From the NCBI RefSeq assembly GCF_000255455.1, contig NZ_JH621282.1:1-34071 (forward strand): a stretch of 34,071 bases of DNA, read 5' to 3'. Shown here one piece after another: positions 25,874 through 33,433 of the stretch (the first letter of the stretch is position 1; each line of letters starts with the position of its first letter). Made by a program: the position numbers and the translations under genes. A model generated the notes under the pieces. It was not told where the DNA came from. It did no database searches and was given only the letters and a program-made list of their open reading frames with translations. Source of the DNA: Aquimarina agarilytica ZC1 (GTDB lineage: Bacteria > Bacteroidota > Bacteroidia > Flavobacteriales > Flavobacteriaceae).

Positions 25874-25911
25874 TTTTGTGCAATTAGCATTTATTTTGAC
25901 TCAATAAGTAA

Positions 25912-26010
25912 AATACCTCGGAGCAAGCCCATGAGGCATTCGTTTGAAACAAGCTTTCAATTTCGAGGCAAGCCTCGGGGTATTACACCCTTTGGCGGTG
26001 CCAATAAATT
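25912..26010. repeat. Foldback pair of REP-like repeats (copy B and an inverted degenerate copy)
   Basis: Copy B starts with CGAGGC-AA-GCCTCG at 25964 and continues GGGGTATTACACC...CCAATAAATT, matching copy A at 20-60. At 25912-25938 the reverse complement (reading ...GGGCTTGCTCCGAGGTATT) resembles the same unit in the opposite direction. Between them TTGAAA-CAAGC-TTTCAA (25944-25960) is a small hairpin. The arrangement, two inverted units around a centre, resembles a BIME of REP elements. Confidence 0.5.
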
Positions 26011-26229
26011 GGCTAATAACCACTCATAAACAAATCATTTTTAATAGCAAGGCTTATATTGCAAAAGGCTAGCAATTGAGTTAATAAATTACATTATGTT
26101 CATTATTTACCACAAAATCCCCAACAAATTTACAAATCTTCTAAAAAAATCATTTTTTTTTAAAACTAAACTAGAGCAATACTGTTAGTAACTGTATCAA
26201 TTTTGTTACTCCAAAAAGGCATTCTACAC

Positions 26230-26237
26230 TTACTTTG
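26230..26237 (+). promoter_or_regulatory. Possible -7 box of the first AraC-type gene
   Basis: TTACTTTG fits TAnnTTTG with one mismatch. A TTG lies about 24 bases upstream, at the long end of the usual spacing. The leader would be about 30 bases. Confidence 0.3.
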
Positions 26238-26272
26238 TATCCACTCGAAAATGTAGATAGAAGGAAAAATAA

Positions 26273-27292
26273 ATGAAGGAATTAACAATCACAAGTACAA
26301 AAAGTGATGAGGTTTTAGTACAATTAAACTTTTATTTAAATGGAAATTTAAATAATAAATGGGGAGAAACGGTACTGGAATTTAATAATGAATATGGCAA
26401 AGGTCAAATTCGCTGTATCGATTTTGATTGGGGTGTTTCACTGATGGATTATGATGTCCATTTTACCGAAAATGTAAAAATAACATTCGTATCAAGTGAG
26501 GTAAAGCCTATTGAATTTGTTTTTGTAAGTGAAGGAACCATCACCTACAAAAGCGATGTTGATAATGTAAGCCATTCATTTGAGCGCTTTCAAAACATTA
26601 TTATTTCAACCAAAAAAAAGGCTAAAGAAACTTATATCTTTCCTAATAAAGTCACTGTTAAGGTCAATTTTATTTACGTCGTTAAAAATTTATATGCTCA
26701 AAAAAAGAATAACAACTTAACTTATTTAAACAAAAAATTGCTCTCTACTTTTAAAGACATTGATTCAAATAGTGTATACAATCATTTTGGTAATTTTAAC
26801 CTTAAAATAGCCGATCAAATAAGACAGTTAAATACATCTGATAATACAGGTATAGTACGTACACTATCTATTGAAGGTCAATTAAATTTAATATTGGCTA
26901 TGCAAATTTTGGAACATAGCAACTCCGAAGAAGGTCGCAACCTTCCAGAAACAATGTCTAAAGATGATATTAAAAAAATTCATGATTTGACAGGTTATAT
27001 TATAGACAATATATCGGAGCCCTTAACTGTTGAAATATTATCAAAGCGTTCTGGATTAAGTCAAAAAAAATTACAATCAGGCTTTAAACTTTTACATTCA
27101 AAATCAGTAAATGAATATGTTAGACTCATGAAATTAGAAATTTCAAGAGATTATATAAAAAATACTACAGATTCTATTTCTGAAATTGTTTATAAAATCG
27201 GGTTTAGAAGTAGAAGTTATTTTTCTAAAATATTTTTTGAACATTATGGAATACTCCCTACTGATTATCGAAAAAAACAAACTTTAAAATAA
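26273..27292 (+). CDS. AraC-type transcription regulator (paralogue 1)
   Basis: A 339-residue regulator. The C-terminal 85 residues hold the double helix-turn-helix of the AraC family: LTVEILSKRSGLSQKKLQSGF for the first unit, and SISEIVYKIGFRSRSYFSKIFFEHYGILPTDYRKK carrying the family signature. The N-terminal part (1-220) has a beta-rich section with GKGQIRCIDFDWGVSLMDYDVHF and resembles the same section of the paralogue encoded at 27999-29009. No known ligand-binding motif is visible. The two genes flank a PepSY-like secreted protein, so one or both may control it or the AsmA pair downstream (inference). Confidence 0.9.
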   Translation: MKELTITSTKSDEVLVQLNFYLNGNLNNKWGETVLEFNNEYGKGQIRCIDFDWGVSLMDYDVHFTENVKITFVSSEVKPIEFVFVSEGTITYKSDVDNVSHSFERFQNIIISTKKKAKETYIFPNKVTVKVNFIYVVKNLYAQKKNNNLTYLNKKLLSTFKDIDSNSVYNHFGNFNLKIADQIRQLNTSDNTGIVRTLSIEGQLNLILAMQILEHSNSEEGRNLPETMSKDDIKKIHDLTGYIIDNISEPLTVEILSKRSGLSQKKLQSGFKLLHSKSVNEYVRLMKLEISRDYIKNTTDSISEIVYKIGFRSRSYFSKIFFEHYGILPTDYRKKQTLK

Positions 27293-27394
27293 GGTAAGCA
27301 TTTAATAAATACCGAATAAAGTCCCTTTTTATTGCGATACGGATAAGGACCCCTCTCATATTATTGTATTATTGAATTCAGTCAATGAACAATT

Positions 27395-27862
27395 ATGAAA
27401 AACCCTTATCCGTATATTTTAGTATCCATTCTTTTTTTACTAACCTACTGTTCTGCCATTTCGCAAAATGAAGTTCCTGTCAAAGTCCAAGAAAACTTTG
27501 AAAAAAAATATCCAGGGGAAAATGATCCTGATTGGCACATAGATAAAAACGGAAATTTCGAATCTCATTTTAAAATAGATGGAGAAAAATACAGAGCGGA
27601 CTTTTTACCAAACGGAAATTGGATTGAAACAGAAAATAATATAAAAAAGAAAGAGCTTCCTAAAGCCATTAAAAGAATTTTAAATAAAAAATATAAGGAT
27701 GTCAAAATCTACGAAATTGAAAAAGTAGATCATTTTTCAAAAGGAATATTTTATGATGTAGAACTTAAAATTGATGGTAAAAAGAAAGATATTGTTTTAA
27801 AGGTGATGGATCCGTTATTAACTAGTATTTATTCATATGAGTCACTATTTTTAGTAAAATAG
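27395..27862 (+). CDS. PepSY-like secreted protein
   Basis: A 155-residue protein with a signal peptide (about 1-23, ILVSILFLLTYCSAISQ; the Cys19 context TYC-S is a weak lipobox). Two PepSY-like units of the BLIP/DUF2874 type follow: VPVKVQENFEKKYPGENDPDWHIDKNGNFESHFKIDGEKYRADFLPNGNWIETE, then LPKAIKRILNKKYKDVKIYEIEKV...GIFYDVELKIDGKKKDIVLKV. The repeat is strand-helix-strand with the 'xWxxxxxxxYxaxF' pattern. These proteins are periplasmic; their role is not established, though PepSY-type domains are often thought to inhibit peptidases. It stands alone between the two AraC-type genes. Confidence 0.75.
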   Translation: MKNPYPYILVSILFLLTYCSAISQNEVPVKVQENFEKKYPGENDPDWHIDKNGNFESHFKIDGEKYRADFLPNGNWIETENNIKKKELPKAIKRILNKKYKDVKIYEIEKVDHFSKGIFYDVELKIDGKKKDIVLKVMDPLLTSIYSYESLFLVK

Positions 27863-27877
27863 CTTATTTTAAAGTAG

Positions 27878-27908
27878 AATAACGTTACGGATAATCTCAA
27901 TAACGTTA
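27878..27908 (+). promoter_or_regulatory. Direct repeat AATAACGTTA, 21-bp spacing (operator candidate)
   Basis: AATAACGTTA occurs at 27878-27887 and again at 27899-27908, in the same orientation, starts 21 bases apart (two helical turns). AraC-family activators typically bind such tandem half-sites just upstream of the promoter, and here the second copy ends 18 bases before the proposed -33 element at 27927. Confidence 0.45.
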
Positions 27909-27926
27909 ATGCTTAGCATGCAAATC

Positions 27927-27960
27927 TTGTAATTTTACATAACAAATAAAATTGTTTTTG
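27927..27960 (+). promoter_or_regulatory. Putative promoter of the second AraC-type gene
   Basis: TTG (27927-27929), 23 bases, then TGTTTTTG (27953-27960), one mismatch to TAnnTTTG. The leader would be about 33 bases. The same ATTGTTTTTG sequence recurs 59 bases before the AsmA-like gene (29064-29073). Confidence 0.4.
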
Positions 27961-27998
27961 TCAGTATTAAAATGTGTTGACATTAGTACATAATTGTT

Positions 27999-29009
27999 AT
28001 GATAAAAAATTCAAATACCCTTTCGCAAAATCATTTGGATTTAAATGAACTAAAAATTCATTTAAAAGGAACAGTTACTGAATTGGATGATTTTAATGTT
28101 CTTGAAATAGATAACACTATCGGAGCTGGACATGTTAGATTTTATAACTTGCAAGAAGGAGTAAAGGTGTATGATTTTGATTTGTTTTTAGAAAATGATT
28201 TGTCAATCCCCATTGATTGCTTATCAACCGAAACATTGCAATTTTTATATTGTTTAGATGGAGAATTTAAACATCAATTTGATACTACCAATAATACGGT
28301 TGCTATTGAAAGATTTCAAACTGCGGTAGCTCACAGTGAAACTGGTATTCACAGCAAAATACTTATACCAAAAAACAAAAGACTTTTACTACATATTATA
28401 TTGGTTAACAAAGCCCAGTATTTTAAAGCGTTTAATGAGGATACGTGTGATTTTAATGAGCAACTCAAAACAGTACTTAATAAAATAGAAAAACAACCCA
28501 AGTATTTTCATGCTGGTGGGTATAATTTAAAAATTGCAGAACAACTTAAGCTCCTAGTTGGACTTGAGCACGCCCATGATGTTTCTGAAAAACTGAGTCA
28601 AAAAGGAAGGTATTTTATAATTTTAGCCATTCAAATCAAACAATTTCATCAAGAAATAAACAAAACCACCAATTCTAGTGGTTTATTAAAATACGAACTG
28701 GCAAAAATTTTTGAAATTGGTAATTTTATACGCGAAGTTCCCGAATTTCAACACTCTATAAAATCATTGGTAATTGAGTCTGGTTTATCTCCTGCAAAAC
28801 TCCAAGAAGGTTTCCGATACATGTACAAAAGAACCGTTTCGGATTATATCAGAAACGTACGTTTAGAAAAAGCGGTTTTACTACTCAAAACAACTGATTT
28901 AACTATTTCAGAGATAGTCTACACTATTGGGTTAACCAGCAGAAGTTATTTTTGTAAAATCTTCAAACAAAAACACTATTGTAGCCCTAAAGAGTTTAGA
29001 AAAAAATGA
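27999..29009 (+). CDS. AraC-type transcription regulator (paralogue 2)
   Basis: A 336-residue regulator with the same plan as the one encoded at 26273-27292. The beta-rich N-terminal part contains GAGHVRFYNLQEGVKVYDFDLFLEN, parallel to GKGQIRCIDFDWGVSLMDYDVHFTEN in the other, and both have a central 'YNLKIAEQLKLL / FNLKIADQIRQL' helix. The C-terminal HTH reads SLVIESGLSPAKLQEGFRYMYKRTVSDYIRNVRLEKAVLLLKTTDLTISEIVYTIGLTSRSYFCKIFKQKHYCSPKEFRKK. They are clear but diverged paralogues. It has its own promoter with an upstream direct repeat, and the AsmA-like operon follows 115 bases downstream. Confidence 0.9.
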   Translation: MIKNSNTLSQNHLDLNELKIHLKGTVTELDDFNVLEIDNTIGAGHVRFYNLQEGVKVYDFDLFLENDLSIPIDCLSTETLQFLYCLDGEFKHQFDTTNNTVAIERFQTAVAHSETGIHSKILIPKNKRLLLHIILVNKAQYFKAFNEDTCDFNEQLKTVLNKIEKQPKYFHAGGYNLKIAEQLKLLVGLEHAHDVSEKLSQKGRYFIILAIQIKQFHQEINKTTNSSGLLKYELAKIFEIGNFIREVPEFQHSIKSLVIESGLSPAKLQEGFRYMYKRTVSDYIRNVRLEKAVLLLKTTDLTISEIVYTIGLTSRSYFCKIFKQKHYCSPKEFRKK

Positions 29010-29092
29010 AATCCGAAGAGCTAACTTAAATTTTACATTATAATTTTAAATGCGTTCATTTTAATTGTTTTTGCATAAACATAAATCATTTT

Positions 29093-29118
29093 TTATAAGG
29101 TTATTTACAGCCTTATAA
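29093..29118 (+). promoter_or_regulatory. Leader hairpin directly before the AsmA-like gene
   Basis: Perfect 8-bp stem TTATAAGG (29093-29100) / CCTTATAA (29111-29118) with a 10-base loop, ending 6 bases before the ATG at 29125 (and 2 before an ATG at 29121 in another frame). As a leader structure it would cover the region a ribosome must load on. Confidence 0.45.
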
Positions 29119-29124
29119 ATATGA

Positions 29125-30651
29125 ATGAATTACACCCAAAAAAAATATACCCTACTTTTTTTAATCGTACTTAGTGCTCTAATTACGATTCATTTTTTAG
29201 CCAAATATTTTTTAGTCAAACAGATTGAGCATTTTGTTTCTGATAAAGATATTGAGATATATTATGATGATATTTCGGTTAACCTATTAACAGCTTCAAT
29301 TTCATTTGTAAAACTTAATTTTAATACTAAGATTACTACATCTACTAAAGACAGTTTACAGTTGAGCATACCACAATTAGATATAAGTGGACTCAATTAT
29401 TACCAACTTTTATTTAAAAAAGCAATTGTGCTCAATAGCATTCAATTGACCTCGCCTGATTTAAAATTTTTTAAGTATATCGACACTAAATCCATCACTA
29501 AAAATAACTCTACAAGGCTAATTACTATCAATTCTTTTGAAATTAATGGTGGATCTTTTGAACTATACAAATCGAAAAAAAACATTCCAGACCTTAGTAT
29601 TCAGAACATGGATACTAAAATTAATGAGCTTGGATTATTCCTTCAAACTGCAGACTTTCCAGTTACATATACAAAAATTGAATCTAAACTAAGAGGGATA
29701 ACTACCAAGGTGGGTAATTGGGAAAAGCTATTTATTGACACGGTAACTATAAATCCTAAGGCTATTTACCTATCCAATTTAAAGTTAGAGACAATTTTCA
29801 GTAAAAAAATACTTTCTAGCCATTTGAAAAAAGAAAGAGATCATGTTTCGCTAGTAATCCCGAAAATTCACTTTAATAGATGGTTTCTAAAAAAAAATGA
29901 ATCTAAAAATACTTTTGGAGCCAAAAGCATAATTGTACAAAATGCAGGTTTGAATTTATACAGAGATAAAGCTGTACCAGACAATACTAAATACAAATCG
30001 CTATACTCCGAAAAAATTAGAAACCTTGATTTCGGTATTGATTTCCCTAAAATTAGTATCGAAAACGCTTCGATAAATTACGAACAAAGACTAGATGGGA
30101 ATGAAAAACCTGGTAAGCTTTACTTTGAAGATGTAAACGCTGTTGCGAGTCTTTTTAATACAGAAAATAAAAATTATCAAATTAAATTAGAAACAAAGGG
30201 CACCTTTATGGGTAATGCTGATATTGCTTTAAACACAAAATTTAAATCGCTCACAAGTGATGAATTTATGGCTAAGGGTAGTATCAAAAATTTTAATGGA
30301 AATTCCTTAAATACTTACTTAGAAAAAAATCTCAAAACCCGAATCAAAGGACGTGCCGACGAAATTTATTTTACTATCAATGGCAATAACAAAAGAGCTG
30401 CTGGAGATATTAAAATGAAATACACCGATTTTGAAATTGAAATACTAAAACAACACAGCCTAAAGGTTAATAAGTTTTTAAGTGCAGTTGGCAATTTACT
30501 TTTAAAAGAAAAAGAGGATACTACCGCTTATCATTATGGAAAAATTGACACTGAAAGAGATCAAACCAAATCATTTTTCAATTTTTTATGGATAAGCCTT
30601 AGGGATGGATTAAAAAATATAATTACAAATAAGAAATCATCAAAAGAATAG
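29125..30651 (+). CDS. AsmA/DUF748-like membrane-anchored protein 1
   Basis: A 508-residue protein with a single N-terminal membrane helix (about 9-28, LLFLIVLSALITIHFLAKYF). A long periplasmic domain of short strands follows in the AsmA-type pattern ('ISVNLLTASISFVKLNFNTK', 'SLQLSIPQLDISGLNYYQLLFKKAIVLNSIQLTSPDL', 'ITINSFEINGGSFEL', and the C-terminal 'GRADEIYFTINGNNKRAAGDIKMKYTDFEIEIL'). Such proteins are smaller relatives of TamB and are thought to influence envelope lipid or protein traffic. It is followed within 6 bases by a second protein of the same type, so the pair is an operon. The exact function is unknown. Confidence 0.75.
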   Translation: MNYTQKKYTLLFLIVLSALITIHFLAKYFLVKQIEHFVSDKDIEIYYDDISVNLLTASISFVKLNFNTKITTSTKDSLQLSIPQLDISGLNYYQLLFKKAIVLNSIQLTSPDLKFFKYIDTKSITKNNSTRLITINSFEINGGSFELYKSKKNIPDLSIQNMDTKINELGLFLQTADFPVTYTKIESKLRGITTKVGNWEKLFIDTVTINPKAIYLSNLKLETIFSKKILSSHLKKERDHVSLVIPKIHFNRWFLKKNESKNTFGAKSIIVQNAGLNLYRDKAVPDNTKYKSLYSEKIRNLDFGIDFPKISIENASINYEQRLDGNEKPGKLYFEDVNAVASLFNTENKNYQIKLETKGTFMGNADIALNTKFKSLTSDEFMAKGSIKNFNGNSLNTYLEKNLKTRIKGRADEIYFTINGNNKRAAGDIKMKYTDFEIEILKQHSLKVNKFLSAVGNLLLKEKEDTTAYHYGKIDTERDQTKSFFNFLWISLRDGLKNIITNKKSSKE

Positions 30652-30657
30652 TTGAAA

Positions 30658-31743
30658 ATGGAAATAAAAAAAATTGTCAAAAAAAAGCGCTTGTGGATAC
30701 CCTTATCTCTAATTGTATTGCTTGTTGCTTTAAGATTGGTCTTACCCTACCTAGTTAAAAATTACGTTAATAAAACTTTATCAAACATTGACAATTATTA
30801 CGGTGAAGTCGAAGATATTGATATCTCATTATATAGAGGTGCTTACACCATTAAAAATTTGTACTTAAACAAAGTAAACGCTCAAACGCAAGTTCCTTTT
30901 CTAAATTTTAAGAATACAGATATTTCTATACAATGGAAAAGCTTATTAAAAGGAAAAATTGTTAGTGAAATCGAAATGACCGAGCCCAGTGTTATCTACG
31001 TATTTGAAGATCAACAACAACCCACAAATGAAAGCGAAACCGAAGTTGAAGATTGGTCAGAAGCACTAACCAATTTAGTTCCTATTGATATAAACCGACT
31101 ACAAATAACGAATGGTAATTTAGCTTTTGTGCAAGTAACTACCTCCCCAAAAATTGATTTACAAATGAACGCTGTAAATTTAGAACTTACCAACTTAAGA
31201 AACATTGTAAGAGAAGGAAACAAATTACCTTCGGCATTAAAAGCTACAGCTACTAGTATTGGTAACGGCAAAGTTACATTGACTGGAAATTTGGATGTAG
31301 TTAAAGCTATACCCGATATGGATATTTCTTTTTCTTTAGAAAATGCAGATATCACTTCATTAAATGATTTTACCCAACACTATGCGGGTATTGATTTTTC
31401 GTCAGGTACATATGAAGTGTATTCTGAAATGGCTATTAACGACGGCTTCCTAAAAGGATATGTCAAACCCATTCTTACGAATACAAAACTTATAGGCGAG
31501 GATGATAAATTTTCAAAAAAATTATGGGAAGGCTTTGTTGGCTTTTTTAAATTCATATTTAAAAATCAGCGAAAGGATACACTGGCCACCAATGTTGAGT
31601 TTGAAGGAGATTTGAACAATGTTCAAACTAAAATCATTCCAACTGTAACCAATGTACTAAAAAATGCATGGATAAAAGCTTATAAAAGCATGACTGACGA
31701 TAGCATAGACTTTAAGGATGCGGCTCCAGAAACTAACAATTAA
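30658..31743 (+). CDS. AsmA/DUF748-like membrane-anchored protein 2
   Basis: A 361-residue protein from the ATG at 30658, six bases after the upstream stop; a TTG at 30652 would add only two residues. A basic start and one membrane helix (about 12-32, WIPLSLIVLLVALRLVLPYLV) lead to a DUF748-type N-terminal block: NKTLSNIDNYYGEVEDIDISLYRGAYTIKNLYLNK, DISIQWKSLLKGKIVSEIEMTEPSVIYV, then IDINRLQITNGNLAFV. The C-terminal region ends in an acidic tail. It is shorter than its neighbour but of the same architecture. The two probably work together. Confidence 0.82.
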   Translation: MEIKKIVKKKRLWIPLSLIVLLVALRLVLPYLVKNYVNKTLSNIDNYYGEVEDIDISLYRGAYTIKNLYLNKVNAQTQVPFLNFKNTDISIQWKSLLKGKIVSEIEMTEPSVIYVFEDQQQPTNESETEVEDWSEALTNLVPIDINRLQITNGNLAFVQVTTSPKIDLQMNAVNLELTNLRNIVREGNKLPSALKATATSIGNGKVTLTGNLDVVKAIPDMDISFSLENADITSLNDFTQHYAGIDFSSGTYEVYSEMAINDGFLKGYVKPILTNTKLIGEDDKFSKKLWEGFVGFFKFIFKNQRKDTLATNVEFEGDLNNVQTKIIPTVTNVLKNAWIKAYKSMTDDSIDFKDAAPETNN

Positions 31744-31757
31744 AATAACTTTAAGAA

Positions 31758-31778
31758 GTGTTTGGATTTATCAAACAC
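31758..31778 (+). terminator. Stem-loop after the AsmA-like operon
   Basis: GTGTTTG / CAAACAC, 7-bp perfect stem with a 7-base loop, 15 bases after the stop. No T-run follows, so it may protect the 3' end or be only a weak terminator. Confidence 0.35.
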
Positions 31779-31909
31779 AACAATACCATAGTACATTTAT
31801 AATCACTAATTTAGATTTTATAAATACTTATTTTTTTTGAGCGCAAGAAATTATTAATAAAGTTAAGTTAGAATATTCCATTTATACATCTTTACAAAAA
31901 ACTATAACT

Positions 31910-32068
31910 ATGTCCATATTAACTATCATTTTAAATATTTTTTTACCACCAGTATCTGTTGCCTTGCAAAAAGGAATAGGAAAAGATTTTATCATTAATA
32001 TCATCCTAACACTCCTTGGAGGGCTGCCTGGTATGATTCATGCTTTTTGGGTAACCAGTAAACCTTAG
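31910..32068 (+). CDS. Pmp3/YqaE (UPF0057) family membrane peptide
   Basis: A 52-residue proteolipid-like protein with two membrane helices. It shows the family pattern: MSILTIILNIFLPPVSVALQ (helix 1 with the conserved FLPPxxV), a short polar loop (KGIGKDFI), then NIILTLLGGLPGMIHAFWV (the LTxLGxxPGxIHA signature). Pmp3 family members are small stress-induced plasma-membrane proteins that affect membrane potential and ion leakage in plants and yeast; bacterial members are also stress-induced. It is a free-standing gene. Nothing is odd about it apart from its size. Confidence 0.93.
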   Translation: MSILTIILNIFLPPVSVALQKGIGKDFIINIILTLLGGLPGMIHAFWVTSKP

Positions 32069-32123
32069 AACAAGCAGAATAGTTACTAATTAATTATTTA
32101 TAAAAGATTTTAAAATTTTTATA

Positions 32124-32639
32124 ATGTTTGAACTCTTAAAATTTGATCATAAGCACATCAAAGACCTTCAAGAATTGCTTTGTATGACATTTGATGCTGA
32201 ACGAAAATATTTTGAAACAGCAGAGCGAGTGCAAATTGCTGAATTTTCAAGATTTTTATACTTACAAAGCATTCAAAGAAACCAACTATCTAATAAACTT
32301 ATTGCTGTTTTTGCAGAAAACAATATTGTACCCAATATGACATATATTAATAAAAGTAAAAACCAGATAAGTGGGTTAGAATTAAAGCGAATATTAGAAG
32401 ATAAAAAGTATACCATTTACATAAAAGAATGTATGAAACTTGATAACTCTTTAATACAATTATGTAAAAAGCTTTTAAAAAATGATAAGCTCTCAGCATC
32501 TATTTTAGATGTAATAACAAAAGAGCTTAATTTTTTAATTTTGCATACCTTTAAAATATACGAACTCATTAATAAATACTCAAGTCAAGGTATTAATTAT
32601 AATAATGAATCCCTTAACTCAAACAGAAGAATGATGTAA
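32124..32639 (+). CDS. Helical protein, possibly DUF2383/PA2169-like
   Basis: A 171-residue, apparently all-helical soluble protein. The layout (HKHIKDLQELLCMTFDAERKYFETAERV..., then a helix with SIQRNQLSNKLIAVFAEN, a loop and two further helices IYIKECMKLDNSLIQLCKKLL and ITKELNFLILHTFKIYELI) resembles the four-helix bundle of PA2169-type (DUF2383, ferritin-like) proteins, but I see no ferritin di-iron ExxH pattern. The polar Asn/Ser-rich tail is probably disordered. Assignment is tentative. It lies 55 bases after the Pmp3-type gene. Confidence 0.6.
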   Translation: MFELLKFDHKHIKDLQELLCMTFDAERKYFETAERVQIAEFSRFLYLQSIQRNQLSNKLIAVFAENNIVPNMTYINKSKNQISGLELKRILEDKKYTIYIKECMKLDNSLIQLCKKLLKNDKLSASILDVITKELNFLILHTFKIYELINKYSSQGINYNNESLNSNRRMM

Positions 32640-32692
32640 TTATTGAATATATTTATCTATACCCCATACTTAATTTACTTAAAAAATTAAAC

Positions 32693-33295
32693 ATGAATGC
32701 ACAGCCGACTTTAATATGTATACCTGACATTAGCGGTTTTACCGAATTCATGAGTGATACCGAATTTGAATTGAGTGCTAAAGTAATTTCTACTCTACTT
32801 AATAAAGTAATATATGCTAATGAAATTGGCTTAAAACTTTCGGAAATTGAAGGTGATGCTGTGCTGTTTTTTAAGCAAGGTGAGCTTCCTGCTTTTAGCA
32901 AACTAGTTGATCAATGCAAGTATTTTTACACACAATTTTACAAGGAATTAGACTCGGTGTATAAAAGAAATGAAAATCACGCAGAAAGTGGTAATATTCG
33001 TAAAATGCTTGGATTAAAAATTATACTTCATTATGGCGTATCTGTAGGATCCGTAGCGATTGGTAAAAATATCAAGCTCATGGGCGAAGATGTAATTACA
33101 GCGCATCGCTTATTAAAAAATAAAATTAGAATTGATGAGTATTTACTCATATCTGACAGTTTGCTTTCGGAATACTCAGATCAAGATATAGCGTCTTGTT
33201 TTGATTGGGCTCCCTTAAGAGAAAAAGACACTAGTTATGAACATATAGGTGATGTTAGCTATAGTTATATTAGTTTAGAACCATTGCTAGATTAG
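32693..33295 (+). CDS. DUF2652 protein, degenerate class III nucleotidyl cyclase fold
   Basis: A 200-residue soluble protein resembling a class III cyclase catalytic domain. PDISGFTEFM (11-20) corresponds to the first metal-binding Asp loop (Asp12). LSEIEGDAVLFF (49-60) is the second (Asp55). LKIILHYGVSVGSVAIGKNIKLMGEDVITAHRL (108-140) matches the hGxxxxGxxG...GdxVNxAxRL block. The transition-state Asn is replaced (VITAHRL: Ile135 at the Asn position), while Arg139 remains. It may thus bind a nucleotide without turning over, or may have a different activity. I recall this family as DUF2652, widespread in Bacteroidota. The upstream gene ends 53 bases before it. Confidence 0.8.
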   Translation: MNAQPTLICIPDISGFTEFMSDTEFELSAKVISTLLNKVIYANEIGLKLSEIEGDAVLFFKQGELPAFSKLVDQCKYFYTQFYKELDSVYKRNENHAESGNIRKMLGLKIILHYGVSVGSVAIGKNIKLMGEDVITAHRLLKNKIRIDEYLLISDSLLSEYSDQDIASCFDWAPLREKDTSYEHIGDVSYSYISLEPLLD

Positions 33296-33433
33296 CTTGT
33301 TTTAAATAGTATTACAATAGGAAATTATTAGCGTATTTTTATAATTGTAATATTTTTAAACACACATAATAACTATCACTTATTTTGTTTCTAAAGTAAA
33401 AAGTATTATTAGTAAAAAAAGGAAATATTGTTC

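Larger units (their letters stand above)
25813..26272. other. Intergenic region, 460 bases, between divergent genes
   Basis: It contains the promoter of the minus-strand small genes at the left, a foldback repeat element (25912-26010) in the middle, and a possible promoter of the AraC-type gene at the right. No coding frame is recognisable in it. Confidence 0.6.
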
